NCBI GenBank assembly: GCA_030430385.1
Contig: JAUIFO010000001.1
Span: 406,790 to 470,789 of the forward strand
Length of the DNA: 64,000 nt
From: Bacteroidia bacterium
GTDB taxonomy: Bacteria > Bacteroidota > Bacteroidia > Flavobacteriales > Flavobacteriaceae
Direction: 5' to 3'
Part shown: positions 37,401 to 45,925 of the stretch, piece by piece
Position numbering within the stretch: position 1 is the first letter of the stretch
How the letters are laid out: each line of letters begins with the position of its first letter
Made by a program: the position numbers and the translations under genes
Notes under the pieces: generated by a model
The model's database searches: none
What the model saw: the letters and a program-made list of their open reading frames with translations, nothing else
What the model was told of the DNA's origin: nothing

Positions 37401-39287
37401 TAGATTGGTGTGAATCTCTACAGGGACTATACTAGCACAACCAGTAGATTGATTTTCGACACGAATAAATACAATTTGCTCATCTATAACGATATTGTCG
37501 TAATTGGTTTCGTTTGCAATGGCATTTACACCTAAATCAGCATCTTCCTGAGTTTCGTGAAATGTAATATTAACACCTGAAAGGTCATCGATAACGTCAT
37601 CAATAATTTCTGTTAAGTCAAAGCTGGCAAATCCGTCATGATCAGAATCACAAGCATCCATATAAAATGGACCAGGATTAACCACAGGGTTATCTAAAAC
37701 TTCTAAATCTAAAGTAGTCGTTATGCTACAACCCGTTATTGTATCTCTAACGTTTACAAAAAGTGTTTCAGTTACATTTGTGTTTACATACGGAAGCGGA
37801 ATAGCATTTGTTCCATTTGTAGCATCATTTTGCGTTAAATGATAGGTTACAGCTAAGTCGAAATTTCCACCAGTAATTTCATCATCTTTTTGAGAGAGAT
37901 CAATAGTTGTAAATCCGTCTGCAGTATTATCATCACATACAATTAATGGTGTTGGCTGATTGATAGTTGGTTTAGGATTAACAATTAGGTTAAAACTCTG
38001 AAATGCAAGACAGCCATTAATGTCATCTTCAATTCTAACAAAAATAGGTTGCGGATTTATGATGTTTTGAATTGGAGTAGTAATAGGATTGATTTGATTT
38101 TGAGCATCGACTAAAGTGTAGTGATACGAAATTGAATATGTTGAAGCTGGAACAGCTGCAATAACCTCTGAATCTTTAGTTGTTAGATCAAAAGTTTCTA
38201 CCTGATCTGCGCTATCATCATCACATAATTCATAGTCAGATATTAAATCGGCAGATTGCGTAGAACTCAACTGAACATTTACAGTGTCTTCAATTACACA
38301 CGTAGAATTAGTCAAAGGAATTTCAATAGAAACTGTGTAATTACCAGAGAAATTCACATTTAATGTTGGTTGATTTTCACCAGGAATAACAATATCGTTA
38401 AATAACCATGTGTAGGTTGCTTGCGGATTATCTATATTACCATCAAGGGTTACATCACTAGCACAAGTTTGAATATCTTCACCTAAATCTACATTTGCAT
38501 TAAAGCTATTTCCTTCAATGAATACTGCTGAATCGTAGTTTTTATCTGTTTGGTCAGCAATAACAATTTTAATATGATATTCTGTGTTAGGAACGATATT
38601 AGCGGTTGCGGTTAATACTGATGTACGACCATTGTAATTGGTGTCGCCTAAATTATAACCCTCAAAGAATTCTTCGTTTGAAGCTGCACAAAACCCAACA
38701 ATTTCATCGTGAATGGTATTGGTGTTTACTGGAATACTCGTTCCAGGAATTACAGCAATGTTAGTATAAGGATCAGATGAACCAGCCTCTCTGATAAGAA
38801 AAGCAAAACCATCTGAATATTCACAAGGAAAATTCCCAAAGTACTCTTCAGATGCTAGTATATAGTTAAACGAAATCTGATTTGACACCGAAATAAAATC
38901 GAATTCAATAGAAGTCGCGTTAAGTGTATTTGTAATCCCTAAAGCAGCTTCAAGATCGGCATCTGTATCCCAGTCATTTTCACCTTCGTTTAAAACCTCA
39001 TTGTTTAAGGTGTTACCACCAGACATTGGATTACCTGTTGATAACATGATTCCGTTTTCAAATGGAAAGTTAGAACTCGCTTTTTCAAAATAGGCAAAAC
39101 TATTGAAGCCATTAACGCTTCCGTTAACAGGTGAATTAATGTTTGAGGTTTCAACACAACCTTGAATAAGATTGTTCTCAATAAGTTCTTGTTCTGAAAA
39201 TGAATTGTTTACACTTATTTGTTGTGCATAAGTAAAGCTGAAGCATAAGCTCAGCAAAAACGTGAGGGTAGGTTTTAAAACGTTCAT
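34446..39287 (-). CDS. Giant T9SS type B surface protein, choice-of-anchor L, 11 modules
   Basis: The ATG at 39287 gives 1613 residues and a clean signal peptide (MNVLKPTLTFLLSLCFSFTY-AQ); longer readings would bury it. A choice-of-anchor L domain covers ~25-245 (FPFENGIMLSTGNPMSGG, YILASEEYFGNFPCEYSDGF), then an Ig-like unit, eleven modules (~340-1375; for example CDDDSADQVETFDLTT and CDSDHDGFASFDLT), Ig-like segments and a T9SS type B domain (FVTPNNDGYFDTWHITGV, DRYGKLITRL, GWDGTYNGNNMPATDYWF). Same architecture and same unit order as the 1612-residue protein, so these arose by whole-gene duplication. Two small inverted repeats precede the gene (39303-39322 and 39340-39355). Confidence 0.92.
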   Translation of the reverse strand: MNVLKPTLTFLLSLCFSFTYAQQISVNNSFSEQELIENNLIQGCVETSNINSPVNGSVNGFNSFAYFEKASSNFPFENGIMLSTGNPMSGGNTLNNEVLNEGENDWDTDADLEAALGITNTLNATSIEFDFISVSNQISFNYILASEEYFGNFPCEYSDGFAFLIREAGSSDPYTNIAVIPGTSIPVNTNTIHDEIVGFCAASNEEFFEGYNLGDTNYNGRTSVLTATANIVPNTEYHIKIVIADQTDKNYDSAVFIEGNSFNANVDLGEDIQTCASDVTLDGNIDNPQATYTWLFNDIVIPGENQPTLNVNFSGNYTVSIEIPLTNSTCVIEDTVNVQLSSTQSADLISDYELCDDDSADQVETFDLTTKDSEVIAAVPASTYSISYHYTLVDAQNQINPITTPIQNIINPQPIFVRIEDDINGCLAFQSFNLIVNPKPTINQPTPLIVCDDNTADGFTTIDLSQKDDEITGGNFDLAVTYHLTQNDATNGTNAIPLPYVNTNVTETLFVNVRDTITGCSITTTLDLEVLDNPVVNPGPFYMDACDSDHDGFASFDLTEIIDDVIDDLSGVNITFHETQEDADLGVNAIANETNYDNIVIDEQIVFIRVENQSTGCASIVPVEIHTNLLLTGTNLRNFSLCDIGNDGEEAFDLINIEEIIISDLELVLDIDITIDFYTSEEDRDNQVNALDPTQPFEPDETPMFLYLTITSPTCQEIAEIEIIIDPIVEFDPIGTIQVCDNDQDGFTQLDLSDFDALVTNNEPDFSVTYFATQEDAEANSNALPTFYTNVSNPQTFFTRIRYNLSGCADINSFTVQVLPAPETNEPTDIIICDPDQDGISIIDLTAKISEIVPDTSNRIISFHHNQTDANTGLAQITQSTSYPAVTESIYVRVENASTGCFSTENFEVIVNTLPVINSITLYKFCELGDDGFGEFIFSTQDAEILNGQTGKEVFYFETALDAENNTNPIDKDNIYVNITNPQTIFVRVENLTDPSCYSTSSFPIEVGTNPLFNEPTDLFVCDDISNDGVVDFDFNIQIAEITQGHPDIEEVSFHATPQHAENNIDPLPLNFSNTVNPQQIYVRINNGTICESYTSFVLNIIAAPDVNTPQPQVACDDDYDGIVTFDLTLSELDILDVRQDNIEISYHETVEDAFLDANAISDPENYTNLSNPQTVFVRVTNTISDCFVTLPLDLDVNLPPAINPIEEYTICENVDNIINLNEINTSLLQQTANVIVSYHATLADAEDLTNALASDYNYQSSVETLFARVEFSTTRCFYIHEFDLIVNPAPEANQPLDMEACDDDYDGFLTFDFNQQNATILGTQSPSQFTITYHDALSSANQGTEILPADYLAFDEQIIYARIENNTTGCYAVTQFRTIINPLPIVDIDDQVICLNNLPLLVSANTNQTGDTYLWSTNETSPEIEITEVGTYSVTVTTPFGCEATRVFNVTESEMATIEITESIDFSDPNNIIVTISGIGNYVYQLDDEEPQLSNVFENVSLGYHTITIIDLNGCAEVSKEIVVIDAPKFVTPNNDGYFDTWHITGVETLPGTEVFIYDRYGKLITRLTSSSNGWDGTYNGNNMPATDYWFLAKVKKGSISFEVKGHFSLRR
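35140..38245 (-). repeat. Eleven tandem modules in the 1613-aa protein
   Basis: Counted by eye from the C-D motif and the N-P-Q-T strand; the unit order corresponds one-to-one with the array at 24365-27470. Boundaries are approximate. Confidence 0.8.
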
Positions 39288-39679
39288 TATTAAGCGGTTA
39301 AGTTTATGGTTTGCACCATAAAACATGGGACTTTGGGGTTGTTGAACACTTTCAACAGGCGAAATATAGAACTGTATTAGATGAAATGCAAAAAATTACG
39401 ATGAAATACACAAAATTTTAACATTTCGCTTTTTTAAGCGAAACATATTTAGATGCTTTTTCTAGAATAACTTTTCGTTCTTTAGGTCTGAAGATGAAAA
39501 GATAAATCATAACGTAAACCATACGATTAGGCTTAAAATAATTTTAGTTTTAAGTAAGGTCTATTAATTTCTATGTGGCAAGAGGGATTAATAGCAGTAG
39601 AAATTAAAGTCTTTAAAATTAGACTTTCAAAGGATATGAACCAAAAAAATAGGATGAACGACACAAAACTTTAACATTC
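39288..39679. other. 392-bp intergenic region with several hairpins
   Basis: The longest gap in the window. It holds TTTATGGT/ACCATAAA (39303-39322), GTTGAA/TTCAAC (39340-39355), TTTCGCTT/AAGCGAAA (39424-39443, perfect 8-bp stem with 4-base loop), TTAATTTCTA/TAGAAATTAA (39564-39607) and AAAGTCT/AGACTTT (39606-39627). None has a clear T tract. It separates the 593-residue protein from the start of the 1613-residue giant, so promoter, leader or attenuator functions are possible. A 34-codon ORF (39418-39522, minus) is present, but I see no reason to believe it is a gene. Confidence 0.4.
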
Positions 39680-41461
39680 TTAATAGTTAACATATACCCA
39701 ACCAGCTTCAGGTTCATAGTTTGAGTCGTTAAATTCTATAATGTAGAAATAAGTACCAACAGGAACTAATTTACCACGATTATTGATGCCTCTGTTTGTA
39801 TAGCCTCGCCAAGGCTTATTGTTGTCGCCTTCAAAAATAAGTGTACCATAGCGATTGAATATTTTGAGTTTGTGGTGTTCAAAAATATTGTAGAGGCCTT
39901 GTATATTAAACCAGTCATTAATATTGTCGTCATTTGGAGAGAAGCCTTCGGGAATAATTGGAGGGCAATTTTCAACTTCTAAGTCAAATTCATACACACT
40001 ATAGCAAGGTGAAGTTTCAACACGAGCATAGATAATCTGCGGACTAGTTTCGTTGTTAAAATTACTTGGGTTGTTGATCTCGTTGGTTATGGCTTCTAAC
40101 TCTTCTAGACTTCTATAAAATTCAACATTGATGCTAGTGTCAATACCATTGTCTTGTAATATCTGAAATAAATTAAATTGAGCCGAATTAAAACTGATAT
40201 CACATAATAAACTTGCAGGTAATGTTTCAATTGGAGGAGAACTCAATAAATTGATAACAGAGGTTGTACTATTGTTGATTTCATTTAATTCTGTTACAGT
40301 ACCTTGTCCAGTACCATCATCATCTACAATGATAATGAGTTGAAAAGCATCATTGACACTCTCAGGAATAATCAAGTCTAGAGTTCCTGACTCAGCATCG
40401 TTTATGTCTATAATACTTTGCGTAGCACTTTGACCAACGAGAATACCATCAGCATAAAATGCAATAGGTGTATTTGCAGGTAATGGGTCTGTGCTATTAG
40501 TATTAAATACCGTATAGTCAATAGTAACGCGTCTGTCATTACAGCGAACATCAAAACCATCTAAGGTTATTGTAGCATCAGGAAGTTGACTATTTAACAC
40601 AGTGATGATATTATTGATCATTACAAAATCTTGCCCTGAAGTTAATTCTATAGTAGCACTTGTATCTCCAACAGAAATATTATTTTGAATATTATACACA
40701 TCAATATCCATATTATAAAGGTCTGATGCTCCTGTAAATGTATTGGTGCCATTGAAAGCATTGTTTAATGGATTCAATGGAATATTTCCAATAACATTTC
40801 CATTGATTGTGAGTTGTTCATTAACAGCAAGTGAAGCATCACCTTCCCAAGCAACAAATCCAATTTTTGCACCTACATTATCGAGAACGTTCAAATTTTC
40901 TAAAGTTATTGTAAGTTCAGTAGGTACACTTTGTAGACCATCATAAACATTTAATTGATTTAACGGAAGACTCTCATCTTGATAAATTACAGTAATAGCC
41001 CAACCACCAAAGTTGGTTCCAGTTGGACAAAAAGGCGCAATAACATTTGTGAGGTCAAATTCAGAAATAGTATAATTTGTGCTTCCTTCTGTTTGAACAA
41101 TGGTTGTAATATCAGCAAATGCTGCAAAAAATACACGTACATCATCTAATGCATCACTAAAAGTACGTTCAGCAGTAATAGGAATTCCATTTACTTCAAT
41201 ATCAAAATCGCCTGTTCCAGAACCAGCCCAATATAAATATGCAGCTACAATATCCTGACTTGGATCTAAGTTTAGCGATGCCGAAGATGATGTAAGAATA
41301 TCACAAGTGACATTTGGGCCGTTTTCAATAATATTAAGCGTGTTTCCTAGTGCTGTATAATCATATCTGCCATTAAACTGTTGAAATAAATCAATATCCT
41401 GTGCGTGGGAAAGTAATGTTACAATGCAAGTCGTGATTATGGTTAGCGTTCTAAATTGCAT
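39680..41461 (-). CDS. T9SS type B secreted protein, 593 aa, no anchor L domain
   Basis: 593 residues with a signal peptide (MQFRTLTIITTCIVTLLSHA-Q). The N-terminal ~270 residues form a beta-rich domain I do not recognise (AAYLYWAGSGTGDFDIEVNG, GGWAITVIYQDESLPLNQLN), similar in feel to DUF11- or DUF3344-type extracellular domains. A CARDB-like stretch follows (VRCNDRRVTIDYTVFN, TVTELNEINNSTT). One copy of the array module comes next (CDISFNSAQFNLFQ ... SPQIIYARVETSPCY), then a T9SS type B C-terminus (EGFSPNDDNINDWFNIQGLY, NRYGTLIFEG). It lies in the same direction as the giants and 34 bp from the 1146-residue gene upstream, so the two may be co-transcribed. Surface or secreted; function unknown. 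Confidence 0.88.
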   Translation of the reverse strand: MQFRTLTIITTCIVTLLSHAQDIDLFQQFNGRYDYTALGNTLNIIENGPNVTCDILTSSSASLNLDPSQDIVAAYLYWAGSGTGDFDIEVNGIPITAERTFSDALDDVRVFFAAFADITTIVQTEGSTNYTISEFDLTNVIAPFCPTGTNFGGWAITVIYQDESLPLNQLNVYDGLQSVPTELTITLENLNVLDNVGAKIGFVAWEGDASLAVNEQLTINGNVIGNIPLNPLNNAFNGTNTFTGASDLYNMDIDVYNIQNNISVGDTSATIELTSGQDFVMINNIITVLNSQLPDATITLDGFDVRCNDRRVTIDYTVFNTNSTDPLPANTPIAFYADGILVGQSATQSIIDINDAESGTLDLIIPESVNDAFQLIIIVDDDGTGQGTVTELNEINNSTTSVINLLSSPPIETLPASLLCDISFNSAQFNLFQILQDNGIDTSINVEFYRSLEELEAITNEINNPSNFNNETSPQIIYARVETSPCYSVYEFDLEVENCPPIIPEGFSPNDDNINDWFNIQGLYNIFEHHKLKIFNRYGTLIFEGDNNKPWRGYTNRGINNRGKLVPVGTYFYIIEFNDSNYEPEAGWVYVNY

Positions 41462-41495
41462 ATACTTTGATTTCCCTTACAATTTACACAAATTA

Positions 41496-44400
41496 TTATC
41501 GCTTTAGAGTAAAATGACTTTTAAAAACACGTCCATCTTGAAGTGTTACAGCAAACCAATAATCACTGCTAGGCATGTTAAATCCGTTGTAAGTGCCATC
41601 CCAACCAGGACCGAGTGGATCAATTTCAGCTAATAATTTTCCGTAGCGATCATAGATAATGATTTCTGTATTAGGTTGAAATTGTTCAGAAATACCTTTC
41701 ACTTGCCAATATTGGTTGTAAGGGTCTCCATTTGGCGTAAAGAATTTTGGAAATCCAATGACGGAAACATCTTCATCTACAATACCACAATCATTTTCAA
41801 TATCTCTTACATAGACTGTGTGAAAACCATATTCGACATCTGTAAAAATATTACTTTCTTGATAAGGACCATTTATGTCATCTAATGCGTATTCGTAAAC
41901 CCCTTCACCAGTCACAAAAACCGAAATGGTATTGTTAGAGGACGCATCAGTAATTTGAATGTCAGTAATAGTTGCTATATCTGAAGGCAATACGGTAATT
42001 GTACGATCTTTAAAACAACCTTCAGTACTGGTAACTCTTACAGTATAGGTTCCTGGTTGGTTGACTTCAATTTCGACCATATTTTCACCAGTTGACCATT
42101 CAAAATAGTAATTGTTTGGAACATCGTCAATAAGTCCGCCATCTAAAACAATCGTTTCAGGAAAATCATTCAAACAATACAATAGTTCTTCTTCGATGTC
42201 GATGTTTGGTAATTCAAAAACGGTTAATTCTATGGCACTTATTCCAAAACAGTTATTATCATTTTCAACACGAGCATAGACCGTTTGATTATACGGAATG
42301 GTATTGGTGAAATTGCTACTTATTGGATTATCTTCAATTAAAGCATCTTCATAAGTTTCGTAAAACACCAGATCTAAATCAGGAGAGAGTCCGTTTAAAA
42401 TGACAGTACTGGCTTCAGTTAGATTGAAATTAAAAAATCCATCTTCAGTACCATCATCATCACAAGCTTCTAAAAATGTATCTATTGTAGATGTAGCGCT
42501 CGCTTCAAGTGTGATTTCGGCAATATTGGTACAATTTGTCACAGTATCTGTGACCAAAGCATATATTGTTTGCGGATTTAAATAATTTTCGAAAGCATCT
42601 GCATTAATCTCATCTTCATTGTTTTCTAGGTCTTCTAACGACACAAAAAAGTTAATACTTCTGTTAGGTTCATTATTGGTGATGTCGTCAAACACTTGAT
42701 TAAGATCAAAGGTTGTGAATCCTTCGGGAATACCATCTTCATCACATTGAAGGATTGTAGTATCAATGGCTTCTGGTGCATTGTTTACATTTAAAATGAA
42801 CGAATCCGTAGAAAAGCAATCGGTATTGTTGTTGTTTTCAATGCGCACAAAAATCTCTTCCATATTGGCTATGGTATTCGTGTAAGTATTTGGATGCGGA
42901 TTGATATTATTAGTAGCATCATCTTGTGTAGGATGGTAAGAGATGGTATAAAGGTTTTCGTCTTGATTACCTAGAATCGCATCGTTAAAATTTAAGAGCT
43001 CTAACGTTGTAAGTCCATCCATACTATTACCATTAAAATCGGTATCACAGACAGTAAAATCTTGTAAATTATCGATTACAGGAATTATGAATACTTCAAG
43101 ATTAAAACTATTTGTATCATAACAATTTGGATTATTAGTATTTTCGACACGCACATAAATGGTTTGCGGATTTTCAGTATTGTTAAACTCTCCAATAATT
43201 TCATTGTCTCCTGAATCAGCATCTTCCTGGCTTACAAAATAACGAACCGTATAATCGTCTGGGCTTTGAGTATCTAAGGCTTGACCGTTTTGAGTTGAAA
43301 AATCAAAGGATGATATTTCGGTAGCATCACAAACAATTATATCGTCAGGTTGGTTGGCTACAGGATAATCAAACACACCAACAACAGCTTCACCTTCAAT
43401 TGGACATTCACCGTTATTCTGCTCTATAAAGACTTCATAAAATCCAGGAGAATCTACTGGTAATTGAAAGGTGGCTTCAGCTAAAGGATTTCCATCTTTG
43501 GTCCAAGAATAAGTTGCTCCAGGAATATCTTCAGCTGTAAGTGTATAAGTATCTCCAGTACACAATTTTAATTCAGTAGTACTGATGCCATTCTGAATAA
43601 TATCGATTTGCGAATTAAAAAGCGATTGAATAAAAGGTGGCAAACCAATGCGTCCTGTGTTTTGAGATCCACCATTAATATCAAGTTCTACAGCAGTTTC
43701 GTCATAACCAGCCATAGCACCTGTAGCTTCAGGATTGAGAATAGCTCCAATAAATCGGCCATTATTGGCCACGTTAGCAAAACTAAATTGTGCTCTATAA
43801 ATTCTACGATCAATACCAAGTTGCAGAGCACCAGCATTCAGAGTAGACGAAGTGTGCACGATTTGTTGCGACGCAGGAATATTGGCAGCTTCTAAATCCC
43901 ATTGCACAATGCTACTTGAGCCATTTCCAGCGGCTCCATCACCAATTGATGCATATACTTTTTTGTTTTCTGCAGAAAATTCAACACCATAAGGACTGTC
44001 TCCAAAAGCAGGTGGATACAATTCAATCTCATTAGATACAATTCCAGTATCGTTATCGAAATCAAAAAGATAAACACCTCCAGGAGCATTAGCAGCAGTA
44101 GTTGTTGCAAAACCATAATGCGCTACAACAATTTTTGAACCATCAGGAGATGCCTTAATGTATCCAAGTGAGTTTCTTCTGTAGCCTTCAATAGGGACTA
44201 CAGGTCCAACAGTAGAAATGACAGGAGTAGGATCTACACCAACTTCATCAACTTTAAACGCATAGAATTTATCTACAAAATGTGTAATTACCCAAAAAGA
44301 ATAACAATCATCAGCTTTTACAGCTGTAATTTTTTCAGAACACTTAAACGAACTTTGAGCAACACTCGTCTCATCATAGGTTACCAATGGAACATTTTGT

Positions 44401-44936
44401 TCAGTGGTTACAACATCTCCTAAACCACCATTCAAGGTCATATCAACAAGCGAGTAGTGTAAGCCATTGTTAAAACCGTCATCTTGTAGCGGAACGCTTC
44501 CACCACTATCGTAGTTTCCTGTAAATTGGTTTGGATATACACTCGCATTATCATGATGCGGCTCATCAACTGTAAAAATATAGAATTGTGTTAGATCTTG
44601 AGGTTTAGGGACAATTAGTCCAGATGATGTACTTGATGGATCTCCTAAAAGTCCAGTACCACCTGCATAATTACCATTTGCCATTATTTGATGTAATCTA
44701 TTCCAAACGGTTTGTCCATCTGTGTAAAATAAAAGATTACCATCTTCATCAGAAATAGATGTACAGCCTTCTAAGGTGTTAATTTGACCATTAGTAACAG
44801 CAGTAACAGTTCCAGAAGTTGCATTAAATCGTAAGCCTGCATTTTGACCAAAATACCAATATGAGGCTTCCTGTTGCGCGTAGTTAAATAAAACGCATAG
44901 GAGGCTAGTATAAAATAGAACTAACTTCTTTTTCAT
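41496..44936 (-). CDS. T9SS type B secreted protein with beta-propeller-like N-terminus, 4 modules
   Basis: The ATG at 44936 gives 1146 residues and a signal peptide (MKKKLVLFYTSLLCVLFNYA-Q). Residues ~20-440 look like a WD40/YVTN-type beta propeller (ASYWYFGQNAGLRFN, DEDGNLLFYTDGQTVWNRLH, SPDGSKIVVAHYGFA, YGVEFSAENKKVYASIGDG). An Ig-like segment follows, then four array modules (CDATEISSFDFS, CDTDFNGNSMDG, CDEDGIPEGFTTFDL, CDDDGTEDGFFNFNL), Ig-like segments and a T9SS type B sorting domain (FFTPNGDPYNQYWQVKGI, DRYGKLLAEI). It is the first gene of the minus-strand surface-protein run. The propeller may bind a ligand or partner; substrate unknown. Confidence 0.9.
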   Translation of the reverse strand: MKKKLVLFYTSLLCVLFNYAQQEASYWYFGQNAGLRFNATSGTVTAVTNGQINTLEGCTSISDEDGNLLFYTDGQTVWNRLHQIMANGNYAGGTGLLGDPSSTSSGLIVPKPQDLTQFYIFTVDEPHHDNASVYPNQFTGNYDSGGSVPLQDDGFNNGLHYSLVDMTLNGGLGDVVTTEQNVPLVTYDETSVAQSSFKCSEKITAVKADDCYSFWVITHFVDKFYAFKVDEVGVDPTPVISTVGPVVPIEGYRRNSLGYIKASPDGSKIVVAHYGFATTTAANAPGGVYLFDFDNDTGIVSNEIELYPPAFGDSPYGVEFSAENKKVYASIGDGAAGNGSSSIVQWDLEAANIPASQQIVHTSSTLNAGALQLGIDRRIYRAQFSFANVANNGRFIGAILNPEATGAMAGYDETAVELDINGGSQNTGRIGLPPFIQSLFNSQIDIIQNGISTTELKLCTGDTYTLTAEDIPGATYSWTKDGNPLAEATFQLPVDSPGFYEVFIEQNNGECPIEGEAVVGVFDYPVANQPDDIIVCDATEISSFDFSTQNGQALDTQSPDDYTVRYFVSQEDADSGDNEIIGEFNNTENPQTIYVRVENTNNPNCYDTNSFNLEVFIIPVIDNLQDFTVCDTDFNGNSMDGLTTLELLNFNDAILGNQDENLYTISYHPTQDDATNNINPHPNTYTNTIANMEEIFVRIENNNNTDCFSTDSFILNVNNAPEAIDTTILQCDEDGIPEGFTTFDLNQVFDDITNNEPNRSINFFVSLEDLENNEDEINADAFENYLNPQTIYALVTDTVTNCTNIAEITLEASATSTIDTFLEACDDDGTEDGFFNFNLTEASTVILNGLSPDLDLVFYETYEDALIEDNPISSNFTNTIPYNQTVYARVENDNNCFGISAIELTVFELPNIDIEEELLYCLNDFPETIVLDGGLIDDVPNNYYFEWSTGENMVEIEVNQPGTYTVRVTSTEGCFKDRTITVLPSDIATITDIQITDASSNNTISVFVTGEGVYEYALDDINGPYQESNIFTDVEYGFHTVYVRDIENDCGIVDEDVSVIGFPKFFTPNGDPYNQYWQVKGISEQFQPNTEIIIYDRYGKLLAEIDPLGPGWDGTYNGFNMPSSDYWFAVTLQDGRVFKSHFTLKR
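42220..43380 (-). repeat. Four tandem modules in the 1146-aa protein
   Basis: Four copies of the same C-D module as in the giants, separated from the propeller by an Ig-like segment. Spacing within the acidic loop varies (for example CDTDFNGNSMDG). Boundaries are approximate. Confidence 0.75.
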
Positions 44937-45058
44937 TTTTGTAATAGCAATTAAAGAATCAGACACACATATATAACAACTTAGTTCCTGAAAATACTCA
45001 CAAAAAATAAAGATTTTTTACAACTAAGTAGTTTAGTCTGGCTGATTCTATAAAGATA

Positions 45059-45904
45059 TTACAAATCTCTCTTTTTTAATAATCTGTACGATAAAAAGAT
45101 AAAAATGGCTGTCCACGTCGCAGCAATCAAAAGTTCGTGCCAATACAAAGAAAAATCATGATCAATCGGAATTTCTTCAGGACTGAGTCGTTGACCATAT
45201 CTTATAAATGGTTGTTCGATAAGATTGTACATAGACATTAATGGAAAGAATTGCGAAATGTTTTCAACGGCATTATAAGCGCCTTCTTCTGTTAAATCTC
45301 TAAAGGTTTCCCATCTCAGATAACTGTATAAAATCCATTCTACAGCACTGAGGATTACCAAAAGCCCAATTGTGAAAATAGAGCGTTTCACAAGCATGGT
45401 AAGAAATAAACACAACGAAAAGAAAGCCACCAGTTTTACAAAATAGGCTAATAGGTATGAGATGTCTCTAATAATTATTGAGAATTCATCATAACTACTG
45501 TAAATGGAACCTATAATTAATGTCATTATCAAAACACCAACTGTAGAAATAAACGAGTAGGTAAGAATGACATAAAACTTAGATAAAATCACTTCTTTTT
45601 TGCTAAGTCCGTCAATTAGATTTTGTTTTAAGGTTCTGTAATTATATTCATTGGCCACCATTGAAATTGCAACAAGCGCAAAAAATAATTTGAATACAGA
45701 GGCAAAGTAAGTATTCCAATGCCAGATGAATGGAAAGTTAAAAATGCCATACTGACTAGGATCTAATTTTACAAAACCAAGATCTATTTTTATGGAGGTA
45801 ATAAATGCGATGGTAAACGGTAAAACAAATGATAAAATAATCAAGACCTTACTCGCTCTATTATTCCAAAGTTTTATGAATTCTATTGATAATAAACGTA
45901 ACAT
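45059..45904 (-). CDS. ABC-2 type transporter permease
   Basis: 281 residues with about six membrane spans (KVLIILSFVLPFTIAFI, VFKLFFALVAISMVANEY, FISTVGVLIMTLIIG, LVAFFSLCLFLTMLV, IFTIGLLVILSAVEWILY, LLIAATWTAIFIFLSY). The segment MVANEYNYRTLKQNLIDGLS, with cytoplasmic EYxxxTLxxNLxDGL, is characteristic of ABC-2 permeases paired with a single ATPase. It lies 21 bp downstream of the ATPase gene, so the pair forms one transporter in the inner membrane. The substrate is not evident; such exporters in Bacteroidota include lipid, peptide and gliding-related systems. Confidence 0.88.
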   Translation of the reverse strand: MLRLLSIEFIKLWNNRASKVLIILSFVLPFTIAFITSIKIDLGFVKLDPSQYGIFNFPFIWHWNTYFASVFKLFFALVAISMVANEYNYRTLKQNLIDGLSKKEVILSKFYVILTYSFISTVGVLIMTLIIGSIYSSYDEFSIIIRDISYLLAYFVKLVAFFSLCLFLTMLVKRSIFTIGLLVILSAVEWILYSYLRWETFRDLTEEGAYNAVENISQFFPLMSMYNLIEQPFIRYGQRLSPEEIPIDHDFSLYWHELLIAATWTAIFIFLSYRLLKKRDL

Positions 45905-45925
45905 GATTGAATGATTGATTGATGA

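Noticed and set aside
23671..39287. CRISPR-like array from regularly spaced repeats
   Set aside because: The periodicity is protein-coding (units of ~280 bp, divergent DNA, in frame), not short identical DNA repeats with spacers.
39418..39522. 34-codon minus-strand ORF with Lys-rich C-terminus in the spacer
   Set aside because: Part of its C-terminal sequence is simply produced by the 39424-39443 palindrome; it has no support beyond an open frame.
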